From positions 1,240,001 to 1,304,000 of the forward strand of contig JASPKZ010007249.1 in assembly GCA_030220185.1 (NCBI GenBank): 64,000 nucleotides of DNA, given 5' to 3'. The notes beneath the pieces were generated by a model. It worked only from the letters and a program-made list of their open reading frames with translations, did no database searches and had not been told where the DNA came from. Shown in pieces: positions 9,295-19,625 of this stretch. Origin of the DNA: Diploptera punctata. Its lineage: Eukaryota > Arthropoda > Insecta > Blattodea > Blaberidae. A program made the translations under genes and the position numbers. The first letter of the stretch is position 1. Every line of letters begins with the position of its first letter.

Positions 9295-9735
9295 ACATAT
9301 GGTCAGAGTAATATTTAAATATCTCGCCTCACAAATTTTGTCTTTTTCACGAGAGATATTTAAATATTATTCTGACTATATGTTAAATGAATATTACCTC
9401 ATAATTTTACATTGGTTGGAGTAAATTTTAAAAACTCGCCTCATAAATTTCGTGTTTTTCACAATACCATGGTTTCAAACAGAATCCCATCCATCTTCAG
9501 TCAAAACTTTGACTGATGAAATTCTTCCACCATCAACATCTTCCGAGCTGCCATCTATGGTTGAGTTTATATACTTTGAAATTAAATTTTGTTCATTGGG
9601 AATATCAAAGTTCATCGATCTATGTTTATTCTTCTGAATGTATATCTTCATGTCCATGCTGTAAAAGAAACTCAAGCCTGGAGATCCTTCGGAACAAATG
9701 TTGTCAGCTCTTTCATGCCTTACTTTGTATTTAGT
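9295..9735 (-). pseudogene. PLE fragment with hammerhead and GIY-YIG C-terminus
   Basis: A hairpin at 9297-9392 (AGTAATATTTAAATATCTCG and its complement) precedes ACCTCATAATTTTAC and CGCCTCATAAATTTCG. The - strand at 9475-9675 encodes KNKHRSMNFDIPNEQNLISK, the C-terminal end of the Penelope protein, truncated. A hammerhead core (9461-9507) lies at the 3' end of this fragment. Confidence 0.7.
9461..9507 (-). ncRNA. Hammerhead ribozyme core (GUA site)
   Basis: The core has CUGAAGA, a wobble-rich six-pair stem II, GAAA, palindromic stem III ACCAUGGU and triplet GUA. Stem I is weak (UGA against UUG). All invariant core bases are present. Confidence 0.65.
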
Positions 9736-9909
9736 AATTAAAGAGCTTTGTTAAATTAAAATATTGCCTTCCATAAATGTAAAACTTCATTCATAAAATG
9801 TTGGCGAGGGAGCATCAACTGCATAAAGCCATTATGATAGGATTTTATTTTTTACAACAGCTTATTACAAAATCCTCATTGTTAAATCGAGAGCTTTAGA
9901 TACATACAT

Positions 9910-10205
9910 GAGAGCTCTTAAGTGCAAGTGGTTAGTCTCCCGTCCTCCATCTCTGGGTTGATTTCACATTTTGGTCACCCATATATGGGGTTTGCAGTAG
10001 ATGAATTGGTTCCAGGGCAGGTTTTTCTCAGGGTTGCTCCCATTTTGCCCTGCCAAAAACTTAATTCTGCCACTTCTTCATACTCTTTTTTTATTCCTTT
10101 TGTTTAATTTCATCTGCTCCTGTGATTATATGACAGTTCTGATCAATCAGATCCTTATATATCACAGAACTTCAATAATAGGGACTTCATCTCATCTCGT
10201 ACATA
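9910..10205 (+). mobile_element. SINE family B, diverged copy
   Basis: Blocks match the better copy at 16928-17215: AAGTGCAAGTGGTTAG (A box), GTTGATTTCACATTTTGGTC, AGTAGATGAATTGG, TTTCATCTGCTCCTGTGAT, ATCTCATCTCGTACAT. The B box is eroded. Confidence 0.65.
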
Positions 10206-10460
10206 AATTATAAGACTTGTTTAGTTAATGATTTGTTCTGAATGCAATAATATTTCATGGTGGCCTTTTTTTTTTTTGTTGAAAGCAACTTCTGGATATT
10301 TTATTGTTATCCATTATGATGTGCGGTATAATTCAGTTTTTTTTTTTGTTTTAATGTTATAATTTAAATTTTTAACATTTGCAATGAAGGATAAATTATT
10401 TGTTTCTTTTCAAATAGTTATCTATGTCTTTTTTTACACGCTTTATATTAGCTTGACCTG

Positions 10461-10955
10461 TATCTATGTAACAAAATCTTTCAATGCGATTTTCACCCAC
10501 TTAAAATCATTGGATCGACTTGAAACTTTGTATACTTATAAAAGACCCGTGACAATACAATAATTTCATATTTTGTTTCTAAAATCATGGCCAGAATCAT
10601 CAGAAAATCAAAAAAAAGTGTCTTTGTATCTATGTAATGGAATTTTTTAACACGATTTTCACCCACTTAGAAACATTGGATCAACTTGAAACTTTGTATA
10701 CATGTAAAGGACCCGTGACAATACAATAATATCATACTTATTTTCTAAAATCCTGGCCAGAATCATCAGAAAATAAAAAAAAAAAGTGCCTTTGTATCTA
10801 TGTAACGGAATTTTTTAACACGATTTTCACCCACTTAGAAACATTGGATCGACTTGAAACTTTGTATACTTGTAAAGGACCCGTGACAATACAATAATTT
10901 CATATTTTGTTTCTAAAATCCTGGCCAGAATTATCAGAAAATCAAAAAAATTATA
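10461..10955. repeat. Tandem repeat, three copies of about 167 bp
   Basis: Copies start at 10461, 10627 and 10795 with TATCTATGTAA. Each contains CGATTTTCACCCACTTA, GACTTGAAACTTTGTATAC, GACCCGTGACAATACAATAA and GGCCAGAATCATCAGAAAA. Copies 2 and 3 are closest. No protein-coding potential is seen. Confidence 0.85.
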
Positions 10956-10974
10956 ACAGGTTGCGGACTTGTCG

Positions 10975-11075
10975 GCTTTTTAGTCAATTGTTGTAAGAGC
11001 GGTGGACTCTAGTGGTATATAATTTCAGTAATCCATAGGTTGCTGGTTCAAATCCTGCTGGAAGGTTTTTTTTTT
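10975..11075 (+). repeat. Possible tRNA-derived fragment
   Basis: AGAGCGGTGGACTCTAGTGG resembles an A-box region and GCTGGTTCAAATCCTGC a B box, about 45 bases apart, followed by a T-run. No SINE body is recognised, so this is tentative. Confidence 0.3.
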
Positions 11076-11159
11076 AGAAGAATATTACTTTTAGCTCATA
11101 CTAGAATAGTATCGAATTTAAAGATATTTACATTTTTATCTTATTCTGTAAAATATTAA

Positions 11160-13330
11160 AACTAAAAAATAAATAATAGTTTTAAAAAACTAAAACAATA
11201 TGCTTTATTAGAAAACTGAACTAAAAAAATGAAAAATAATTTTAATTTCCAACACGCTTGGGATAAATAATTTTACGATCAAAAGCGTGGGGTGCTTTTA
11301 TGATTTTTACATTTTCTTCTTTTCACAATGTTTCTGTGCTACAAAATACAATGACAGTATTTCCAAATTCCGACAAATAAAAATGGGCCTCCTTCAAGGT
11401 GCAGTACTAAGTACAACCCTGTTCAACATCTACATCAACGATCTGCCACCAGCTATATCAAACACAGAAATAAAGACAGCTCTTTTTGCAGATGACATGA
11501 TTATGTGGACATCTTCCTCACAAATAGAAAAATCTAAATCATCTATGGAAAAGGCTCTTAACCTACTAGAAAAGTGGACCCACAACAATTTAATGGCCAT
11601 TAATACAGACAAAACAACGTTTCAAATATTTAGCTTGAAGAAAAAAATTCCAAAACTAAATCTACAGTTCAAGAAAACAAATCTGAGACAAACAAATGAA
11701 ACAAAATATCTAGGAACAATTTTTGATTTAAAATTATCATGGAGAAAACACATTGAAGCAGTAGTAAACAAAGCAACGAAAAGATTCTCAATCTTAAAAA
11801 GATTAGCCGGAGCAAAGTGGGGCAGTAATCGCCAGACTCTGAACACCACATACAAAACATTCATCAAGCCAATACTACTATACAATGGGGAGGTAATAAT
11901 CACAGCAAATAACTCGAACCTGAATCGCCTAGAAGTATGCCAAAATCAGGCTTTACGGCTTATAACTGGCGCAGCAAAATCAACTCCAATCGCAGCAATG
12001 CAAGCACTAACTCAGAACCCTCCAATATGTCTAACTTTAGAGGAACAGGCAATAACACAACATGAGAAAATGTTACGATTAACAACAACAAAATGGGAAA
12101 AAAGGCAGTTACAACCAAGCAAGTTGAAAACACAAACAAGTTTCTTGTCCAAAGTAATGGAAATAAAAACAGATTTGAATCTTTCCTAAATCTAAAGAAA
12201 ATATTTTGATCAGAGATAACCCTCTTACTTTTGAACCAATTAACATTCAGCTAAATCTAGAAGAACCAGTTACAAAATCTGAAACTCCCACACTTGTACT
12301 AAAAGCTCTAGCATTAGAAGTTGTGAATAAGAGATATCCACCAGAAGAATGGTTACATGTCTACACAGATGGATCTACTATTGATAACAACTCAGGATCA
12401 GGAATTACATGTGCATTATTTTCATTTTATCAACCAGCAGGATACCACACAACAAATTTTGATGCAGAAGTAACGGCTATTCATATTTCACTCCAACAAT
12501 TACTATACAGAATAAATAAATTTCAAAATGCGGTCATACTCTCTGATTCTAAGGCAGCAATATATGCAATAAATTCACACAAAATGAAGTCAATACAAAT
12601 TAAAGAGTGCTACAAATGATTCAACAACTCCAAAAACTACAGAAAAGAATTCAATTGCAATGGATACCTGCACATTGTGGAATTGCTGGAAATGACACTG
12701 CTGATTTTCTTGCCAAAAAAGGCTCCAATTTAATTCAGAAGAATACTACTAAAAGCTTACCTTTCACATGCATAAAAAGAATAGTTAAAAACAAATATAA
12801 AATCAAACAAAACCAAGACCTATGTAATAAAGCCAAAGACAAAAAATGGAATATTTTAGTAAAGAAGCCAGATATTATTCCAGAATTTCCACGTAAAACT
12901 ACAGTAGCAACATTTAGACTGCTTACAGAACATGACTATTTAGCCAAACATTTATATAAAATAGGAATCTACACGAATCCAAATTGTCCTCTATGCAATA
13001 AAGACGAAGAAATGAATGAAGAACACCTACAAACCTGTGAAGTATTACCTGTTGGATCCACAATAGAGAAATATTGGAGAGCAAGAACGCTAATGGCTTC
13101 GGTGCCAAGGCCCAGCATTTGAAAACAACAACAACATTTTCTTCTTAGAGACTTTACTTTTATCAAATATATTCATTGATAAAGAGCACCCCACGGTTTT
13201 GATGGTAAAATTATTTATCCCAAGCTTGTTGGAAATTAAAATTATTTTTCATTTTTTTAGTTCGGTTTTCTACTAAAGCGTGTTGTTTTAGTTTTTTAAA
13301 ACTATTATTTATTTTTATTTAAATGACAAT
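11160..13330 (+). mobile_element. I-type LINE fragment between 130-bp inverted repeats
   Basis: About 130 bases at 11168-11298 (TAATAGTTTTAAAAAACTAAA through GCGTGGGGTGCT) recur as reverse complement at 13186-13318. Between them lie the RT and RNase H remnants of a LINE. A LINE would not normally generate such inverted flanks. Either it was captured inside a terminal-inverted-repeat element or it inserted between the arms of an existing palindrome. Confidence 0.75.
11287..13122 (+). pseudogene. I-clade LINE polyprotein: RT, RNase H, zinc knuckle
   Basis: The first open stretch (about 11380-12189) is the RT palm and thumb: GLLQGAVLSTTLFNIYINDL, FADDM catalytic box, KTKYLG-like ETKYLGTIFDLKLSWRKHIE. 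The next (12206-12619) begins RNase H with YTDGST and FDAEVTAI. After a frame change at about 12607 it continues with LQWIPAHCGIAGNDTADFLA. Then comes the C-terminal CPLCNKDEEMNEEHLQTCE knuckle. RNase H next to RT points to the I group. The endonuclease and ORF1 are missing, and stops plus a frameshift make it inactive. Confidence 0.85.
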
Positions 13331-13423
13331 AAAAAGTCTTGTAAATTTTTGCTGACATTAAATTCATAAACACAAAATTAAATAACTTTGTTATTAGCTA
13401 TCTGATAATCCATGTTTTAATAG

Positions 13424-13614
13424 GAAATGAAAATTACGACTGGGAAGAACTGCAACGAAATGCTGAATATAAGAATGGTTATACTGAGAATGATCCGACA
13501 ATCAGATTTTTCTGGGAGGTGTTTCATGAACTTCCAGAAGAAGAAAAGAGAAAATTCCTGATGTTCCTTACAGGATGTGTAAGAATACCGATCCAGGGTA
13601 TGAAAGCTATTAAG
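13424..13614 (+). CDS. Herc4: HERC4-like HECT E3 ligase, internal exon
   Basis: The exon encodes NENYDWEELQRNAEYKNGY, then NDPTIRFFWEVFHELPEEEK and FLTGCVRIPIQGMKAIK. This is the HECT region leading into the C-lobe. FWEVFHELP and FLTG..RIP..GM are diagnostic for HERC/HECT proteins. The acceptor TTTTAATAG and donor GTATGT are clear. Phase 1 in, phase 0 out, with an open frame throughout. Confidence 0.94.
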
Positions 13615-13623
13615 GTATGTATG

Positions 13624-13628
<5 letters not shown>

Positions 13629-13656
<28 letters not shown>
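13629..13656. repeat. (TA)n microsatellite
   Basis: Alternating TA run just after the HERC exon donor. Similar runs occur at about 14806-14814, 39411-39430, 45936-45959, 47212-47247, 49517-49533, 52083-52118 and 60917-60940. Confidence 0.9.
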
Positions 13657-13660
<4 letters not shown>

Positions 13661-13989
13661 CAATGGTGAAATTATGGTGAAATTAAATGTTTCTTACCTC
13701 AAAAAAAATATATATATATGCCAATATTTATTGAACTGATGTGTTACCAAAGATAATAATTAATCTAAGTCTTGACATCTTACTTCATAAAAATTGTATT
13801 TAATAATGCCACTTCTTATAATTTATTAATATTTTAAAGATAATTTACATTTTCTTTAAGGTAGAATATACCTCATATTGAGAATTCCTAAAATAAGTAA
13901 TTACATTTTCTTATTTATTTTTCCTAATTGTGTTCATCTATATGATACTAAAAACATAATTTTAAAATTATTATGAATTAGTTATTTTG

Positions 13990-14065
13990 ACGCACCTCAT
14001 ATTTTTTTTATATTCTGCAGACTATTGTTTTGTCGCATTTATGTGACATTGTCGATGCATTATAA
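13990..14065 (-). repeat. PLE terminal fragment with decayed ribozyme
   Basis: On the - strand: GCAUCGACAA, then GUCACA..UGCGAC, a lost GAAA (CAAAACA) and GUCUGCAG. TATGAGGTGCG follows. Same U3-A8 type family as 2880-3765. Confidence 0.5.
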
Positions 14066-14189
14066 TTGACATTCTAACTAATATTCAAAATAACTAACTC
14101 ATAATATTTAACTTTCACAGGGAAAGATCACTATGAGGTTCAATTTAAGAATTAAATTAATGTTTTTATTACCTCACCTCATATCCTTT

Positions 14190-14237
14190 TTCTTCTAGAC
14201 TGCAGTTTCGGAGCTATATCTCCATCGTCAGTAGCCT
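14190..14237 (-). ncRNA. Hammerhead ribozyme, all core bases intact
   Basis: Stem I is CUA/UAG. The core is CUGACGA, stem II GGAG/CUCC, GAAA, palindromic stem III ACUGCAGU and cleavage triplet GUC. The short palindromic stem III is typical of Penelope and retrozyme hammerheads, which are thought to act as dimers. Confidence 0.8.
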
Positions 14238-14348
14238 CATAGTGTTCTTTCTCTGTGAAAGTTAAATAAATAAGTGACGACTCAAATCAAGAGGGAACAA
14301 AGATGGCGGACGGACACATAACCTCAACACAGAATTTCAACACACACA

Positions 14349-14392
14349 GGCTACTGACAATGGAGATAAGCTCCGAAACTGCAGTCTAGAAG
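14349..14392 (+). ncRNA. Hammerhead core with G8-to-A change
   Basis: Same sequence as the - strand copy except CUGACAA in place of CUGACGA. Stem I CUA/UAG, GAAA and GUC remain. Loss of G8 without a compensating base 3 predicts weak or no activity. Confidence 0.65.
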
Positions 14393-14576
14393 AAAAAGGA
14401 TATGAGGTGAGGTAATAAAAACATTAATTTAATTCTTAACTCATAATAATTAAAAGAAACCTCATAGTGTTATTTCTTACAAATATTAAACATAATTTTA
14501 AAGTTTTCAAATGCAGAATGATCAAAGCCTTCTATGCAGACACCACTTGTGCTGCAGGTATTTATTCAGATACACC

Positions 14577-14680
14577 CTGTTCAGGCAGAAATTGTTCTCT
14601 TTAAAAAGTTTTTATTATTTTAATATTGTAGCAATCTCCAAAATTTATTGAATTACACAGACCAGATCTTGAAGAAGTGG
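14577..14680 (+). pseudogene. Duplicated start of HERC exon plus tRNA half
   Basis: The segment repeats 3791-3893: GTTCAGGCAGAAATTGTTCT, the intron end with TTAATATTGTAG acceptor, and the exon start CAATCTCCAAAATTTATTGA through GATCTTGAAGAAGTG. Homology stops exactly at GTG, before the frameshift site of the source. One A is missing in the copy. It lies two exons downstream inside the same gene and would give a frame-disrupting exon if spliced in. Confidence 0.8.
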
Positions 14681-14699
14681 ATATATGATAAACCCACAT

Positions 14700-16430
14700 T
14701 GTATTTAGTCAACCAGATATATATATTTTCCTTCCCACAAAATCAAAACAAATATTTATATATATATTGTTTAGTTGTTTCTTAACTCTTCACAATTTTT
14801 ATATATATATATATTTATTTCCTACCTACATAACTTAATTAATTTATATAGACTCTTCGATTACTGTGACATATTACTAATTTGACAACCTACCTAATTG
14901 ACAGACTACAGCATACTCATAATGAATGCATTCGATTTGTATTAAATTTTTGTCGTTATGATCATGTGTCTTCTTCGTTTTAAGCCTTAACATGGCTATG
15001 TCTAAATAACCAAAGAACTCTACATTCACATATTTTGCTATTCCAAATTCTACACACACATTTTCCAAGTTATTTATTAACACGTTTGCAAAATTTATTG
15101 ACTCATGCAATTTAGGCACAAGATCATAAGATGCTACTTTACATTTGAAGAAAAAAAAATATACACCTATATTACTTTACCTTCAGTACCACAACACGGA
15201 CATGTTTTACTCTGAGTCTTTCAAATATCTATGACTAGAACACGGAACTCACTTTCCGGTCATTTCAGGAACTGTCGATCACTATCATTATTTAAATCCA
15301 AATTATTACCTGCATAACAACTATATTCAGCATTTTGTACGTAAGCTCCTTATTTGTGGGGATATGTTCTGCAAATATGCTGCGAATACAGAAACCGTGA
15401 ATATGGAATGGTAATTTGTATGGGTGTATATAGGGATATGTTCCAAGGTTACAGAATAAAATAAAACTTATCAAAATAAAATCAATTAATGAGAGATTTT
15501 GAACAATTTATATTAATTATTACTGTCAGGTCTAGGTAAGGACTTAAAGAACTAAGTAATTTTTCCTGTTTTGCCGCTTTTAAAAGGTCTTTCAATTAAG
15601 ATTGATATTCAGCTGTGAATTATGCACAACTCCTTTACCCCACTCAAACTAGTAATTCAATTGAATGGTTCCAAAATACTCCTCCTGCAGAGCATAGTTA
15701 TTCAGAATTACCTACTATTACATTTTAAAAATTAGAATACCTTATTTTGTCTTCGAATTTCTTGATTCATTAACATTGAAACAGCGTGATAAAGATGCAA
15801 ATGACTCGTCAACGCGTATAAACGGTCAAGCATTTTATTTTACTTTAAGCGGAAACACTAATTTTTTTTTTGTTTTCGGTACTAATTTTTCTTTCCTTTT
15901 ACTCAACATTATAAATTGGGAACAAAACAAGAGATACATGTTATTCGATCAAAATTATTGCAACAAATGACAAGTTGAAGCAATAATATACCGAAGGTGG
16001 CGAGTGAGGCATTTATCAAAGTATGTATCAGCACATGAAATATGACAACAGCTTTTAACAATGAACTTTAGGGTTAATGACAAGGTTTGTTTTGTTTTGA
16101 TATTTATTTGTCCATTTGGTTTGAATCGCTATTTGTAAAAGCTGCTTTGACACCTGCCTGCAGTAAAAAAAACTACGATGGTTAATAAAGGACACTAATC
16201 CTTCTAATATGCAGACTGAATCCGCAAATAAAGGAATTTTTAGCTGCAAATACAGGAACTGTCGCAATTTTTTTTAACAGCGAATAAGGAGCTTTGACTG
16301 CACCTATAAATATTCAACTAGGAAGCTTTTCTTAAATTATTTCTATTTTATTTTATTCCATGTTATGTTAGTGTTATTATTAGACTACAATTTGCATTGT
16401 GCATTGTTTAAGTCCATACTTTAATAATAT
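14700..16430. other. HERC intron, no recognised gene
   Basis: AT-rich sequence with TA runs near 14720-14815. Open frames of 60-80 codons show no domain, and I found no diagnostic repeat. This is part of the last HERC intron. Confidence 0.6.
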
Positions 16431-16439
16431 TTTTAATTA

Positions 16440-16735
16440 TGAATTAAATAAAAAAATAAAACGTAGTTTTATTTGATTTTCATATTTATTATGTAATTCA
16501 GTGACAGCTGTTTCGGTACACTGTACCTTCTTCAGACATGTTAACAAATTATGAATTGTGTTCCAACTGATCTAAGCAACAATACAACAATATTTATTTA
16601 AATTTTTTAATTTAACAAAGGGGATTCATTCAGTACAGTGTACCGAAACAGCTGTCACTGAATTACATAATAAATATGAAAATCAAATAAAACTATGTTT
16701 TATTTTTTTATTTAATTCATAAATATGGATTTTCA
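16440..16735. mobile_element. Inverted foldback with perfect hammerhead core
   Basis: The arms 16443-16532 and 16629-16722 are reverse complements (AAAATCAAATAAAAC, GAATTACATAATAAATATG). The left arm includes a complete hammerhead on the - strand (16499-16538); the right arm has lost the CUGAAGA part. The TATGAGGT hairpin of the other families is absent, so this is a distinct family. Part of the right flank is repeated at 17262-17345. Confidence 0.75.
16499..16538 (-). ncRNA. Hammerhead ribozyme, core intact
   Basis: CUGAAGA, stem II GGUAC/GUACC with a three-base loop, GAAA, palindromic stem III ACAGCUGU, and GUC. Stem I has only GU/AC adjacent to the core. Every invariant position is canonical. 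Confidence 0.75.
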
Positions 16736-16799
16736 TCAAGTAAACACCAACTCAATTGATTATATTTTTAATTTGTAAAATTATATAAAATTTTGTATT

Positions 16800-16925
16800 A
16801 CTGTATTTCATTATTCGCTGTTAAGTGGAAAAGAAGCCCTTATGGCCTTAACTCTGCCAGCTTAAATAAAGCATCATTATTATTATTATAATTATTATTA
16901 TTATTATCATCATCAACATCATTAT
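16800..16925 (+). repeat. LINE 3' tail with (ATT)n
   Basis: AAGAAGCCCTTATGGCC, TTAACTCTGCCAGCTTAAAT and AAAGCATC precede an ATT microsatellite. This is a common 3' end of insect non-LTR elements. Confidence 0.55.
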
Positions 16926-16927
16926 TG

Positions 16928-17215
16928 GTGGCTACGTGGTGCAAGCGGTTAGATGCTCACCGCTGGGGTCCCAAGATCGAGTCTCGGTCACTCCATGTAG
17001 GTTTCACAGTAGACAAAACTGAGCTTGGGCAGGCTTTTCTTGGGGTTTTCTCCTGCCACCATTTCTCCATATTCATTTCATCCATTTCAGTTTATTTCTT
17101 TCATCTGTCCCTGTGATGATGCATCAGGCGTGGTTGGTTGGCATCCATGTCAATCACAGACCTCTATATAAGAGCTCCAACTCATCTCATCCCTTGACCC
17201 GACCCCGAGTTGGAC
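16928..17215 (+). mobile_element. SINE family B, tRNA-derived
   Basis: Head: GCTACGTGGTGCAAGCGGTT (A box) and CCAAGATCGAGTCTCGGTC (B box). Body: AGGTTTCACAGTAGACAAAA, GGGCAGGCTTTTCTTGGGG, CCTGTGATGATGCATCAGG, then CTCATCTCATCCCTTGACCC. Diverged copy at 9910-10205. Confidence 0.8.
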
Positions 17216-17344
17216 ACGAGTTGAGGATATTATTATTATTGTTGTTGTTTATTATTATCATTAATTAAATAAAAATAAAACTTAGTTTTATTTTTATTTA
17301 ATTAATGAATATGGATTTTCATCAAGTAAACACCAACTCAATTG

Positions 17345-17345
<1 letters not shown>

Positions 17346-17399
<54 letters not shown>

Positions 17400-17400
17400 G
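17346..17400. repeat. (ATT)n microsatellite
   Basis: Long uninterrupted ATT run immediately before the foldback at 17405. Another is at 53049-53089. Confidence 0.95.
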
Positions 17401-17404
17401 TTAT

Positions 17405-17665
17405 AAATTTGGGAATTTTTACATTGTAAGGTTTTCTTAATAAGAATCAAATGAATCGTGAATTCTTCATACCTCATACATCTATGTTTTTTTAACACAG
17501 AATTGCAGTATCGGGAAATACATCATTCCCATATTCAGCTGTTTTCATGACTGTCATTTTTTTATTTGACAGTCGTGAAAATGATGTATTTCCCGATGCT
17601 GTAGTTCTGTGTTAAAAAAAATAGATGTATGAGGTAAGAAGAATTTACGATTCATTTGATTCTTA
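17405..17665. mobile_element. Foldback element, degenerate hammerhead family
   Basis: Starts AAATTTGGGAATTTTTAC and ACATTGTAAGGTT. Arms 17450-17530 and 17592-17660 are complementary and contain TACCTCATACATCTATG. The ribozyme region reads CCCGAUGCUGUAGU, more decayed than in the 356-586 copy. It sits 160 bases before the last HERC exon. Confidence 0.75.
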
Positions 17666-17822
17666 TTATTTATAATAATGATAGTTATAAATAATAATAA
17701 TAATAATAAATTTTAATTATGATCATCATCATCTCCATTTACCAGGTAGCAGTTATCCAGTCATAGTTCATTTTCATTAGTGAAGGTTAATCCTGCATAT
17801 AATATAACTTGTTTAATTCCAG

Positions 17823-17975
17823 ATATACATCCAGCCAACACTTGATGATAAATACCTGCCAGTAGCCCATACATGCTTCAATCTTATGGATCTACCTCGA
17901 TATGGTACAAAAGAAAAGCTTCGTTATAAATTACTTCAAGCTATTCAGCAGACACAAGGTTTTTCATTGGTCTGA
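17823..17975 (+). CDS. Herc4: HERC4-like HECT E3 ligase, last exon with catalytic Cys
   Basis: The 51-codon terminal exon reads [20 protein letters not shown], then [20 protein letters not shown], ending QGFSLV and [17 protein letters not shown] is the signature of the HECT C-lobe. The cysteine codon at 17874-17876 is the residue that carries ubiquitin as a thioester. The C-terminal tail (LLQAI...GFSLV) is of normal length for HERC4. The acceptor is TTAATTCCAG. No stop or shift is seen. Confidence 0.95.
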   Translation: MYIQPTLDDKYLPVAHTCFNLMDLPRYGTKEKLRYKLLQAIQQTQGFSLV

Positions 17976-19238
17976 TACACCGATTCCTCGCCCATTAGGG
18001 GAATGCCTGAGCCTGCATTCAGCGTTCTGGTGTTGGCATTAACTCTCCGAAGACTATTACAAAGCAAAACAGTTCTCTTCATCAGGTACATTACAGTTTT
18101 AGAACTTTGTATATTTTTGCAGAGAATTATGTATGCTATTCCCCACCCCACATTTGCACCTTGTGAAATAGTAATACTGGATAATCATTGAGAAATACTT
18201 TTTATATGAGGCATTATTAGTGAGAAAATGAACATGACATTTTGACAGCTAGTGATTTAAATGATCTTGTACAATATGTACAAAGCAGGAGTTATAGAAA
18301 TAGAGAAATAATTCCTAGTATAGAAAGAAAGACAAAATATTGTAAATGTGATGGTGTAAATAGTGGGCATAAAGATTTAATATACGTACTATATTTATTT
18401 GTACTAGAAATGTCAATGAGTGAAACATATATTATTTAAATTGTAACTTACCACCACAAAAAAAATATGCTTGCTTAACCTTTGTTGAGTAACATCTTCT
18501 AAAATGTATTGCTCAATTACTAATTGTACTTTTGTGTTTTTTCTCAACGAGAGAATGATATGCTGTCACATAAGAAACTTGCCAAACGGCAGAGAGCACC
18601 ATTTATGATTTTTGAGATGGATTTTGTTCGGAGTTAAATAATGGTATTGTGAGGCACTGTGAGTTTCATAGAAGATCATACAATTTCAATATAATAGATT
18701 CCATTAGTTGTACAATCTATACTATTTCGTGGTCATCAATCTTTTACAAAGCCTACTATTATTATACTAATGACATAGCAGGTTAAAAAAATTGTTCATA
18801 AATTTTTACTTTAGTTCATTAAGGATATTTTAGAGAGCTGATTTTAAAATGAGTACACAATTAAAGATATTTAATTTATAAGTATTAAACAAAACTTACT
18901 GATAGAAAAAATAATTGAAACTATAAAATGCTTCTAATTTTATTGAATAGTATTTTCTGAAATGTGTAGTTTTTCTTGTTTCATTCTTATTTACAGATTT
19001 TTTTTTAACATCTAAGATACTAATTCTGAGCTAAGTTCCAGTTGTAATGTAAACAAACCAAATGTATGACTGCATTTTCATTGGTCAAATAATGGTTTTA
19101 CCTTTAAGCATGAAAAAAAAAATGTAACTTGTTGCTAACTCTCGAAAAAAGGAAATAAAAATATATATTATCTAGCACATGTTTATATAACTTATATGGG
19201 AGAATCTTAAAATATATTACAATTTTAATTGATTAGAT
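17976..19238 (+). other. HERC 3' UTR and downstream, no second gene seen
   Basis: The 3' UTR starts at 17976. Its end cannot be fixed by eye because several AATAAA-like signals occur in this AT-rich stretch. No domain, RNA gene or familiar repeat was recognised. Confidence 0.5.
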
Positions 19239-19250
19239 AAGCATTGTTTT

Positions 19251-19389
19251 TTTACCGGCAAAAAGGAGAAAAATTGACAGTCGTGAAAACAGCTGACGAT
19301 GACGACAAAGTGTCGCCGATACTGCAGTGCTGTGTTTAAAGAAACATAGATGTATGAGGTAAGAAAAAATCACGATTCATTTAATTATC
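19251..19389 (+). mobile_element. Single-arm PLE-type insertion, 12-bp TSD
   Basis: Flanked by AAGCATTGTTTT at 19239-19250 and 19390-19401. It holds only one arm: stem I ACAG/CUGU, CUGACGA, CGAC/GUCG, then GAUA, ACUGCAGU, GUG, followed by CATAGATGTATGAGGTAAG. It shows that a single unit can insert and that the 12-bp duplication belongs to this family. Confidence 0.85.
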
Positions 19390-19416
19390 AAGCATTGTTT
19401 TATTCATATGCATGCA

Positions 19417-19600
19417 GAATATATTAGAATTTCAGTTGTTTTGAAATGGATGCTTCTGCCAAATTTCTTAAAACATTGGGTAGGAAATAATTTAAAAATT
19501 AAGGAAAAACAAATTATTTTGAAAGTTTTCAAACAGTTTAATGAAACATATCCCACATTAGCCATTGAGGGTGTGGTGAAAATAACAGCAGAATTTACAG
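19417..19600 (+). CDS. Exon-like open segment, unknown product
   Basis: An open frame runs from an AG (ATGCATGCAG) to a good donor ACAG|GTGAGT. It encodes residues such as VLKWMLLPNFLKHWVGNNLK and VFKQFNETYPTLAIEGVVKI. The amphipathic, low-complexity-free composition resembles a helical repeat protein, but I do not recognise a family. It could be an exon of an unlabelled gene or a chance frame. Confidence 0.3.
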
Positions 19601-19625
19601 GTGAGTCATCATGGAGCATAAATTC

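Larger units (their letters stand above)
14095..14480. mobile_element. Inverted PLE pair with hammerheads
   Basis: The arms at 14110-14235 and 14345-14470 are reverse complements bounded by CACTATGAGGTT and AACCTCATAGTG. The centre (14236-14345) contains GGGAACAAAGATGGCGGACG, shared with 28800-28850, so this is an internally deleted copy of that family. Both arms carry a hammerhead, followed by AGAAGAAAAAGGATATGAGG. Confidence 0.85.

Noticed and set aside
10461..10955. CRISPR-like array
   Set aside because: Three long units of about 167 bp without short repeats and spacers, in a eukaryote: a simple tandem repeat.
17945..18191. Short frames on both strands right after the HERC stop codon
   Set aside because: They overlap the last exon and 3' UTR and show no domain.
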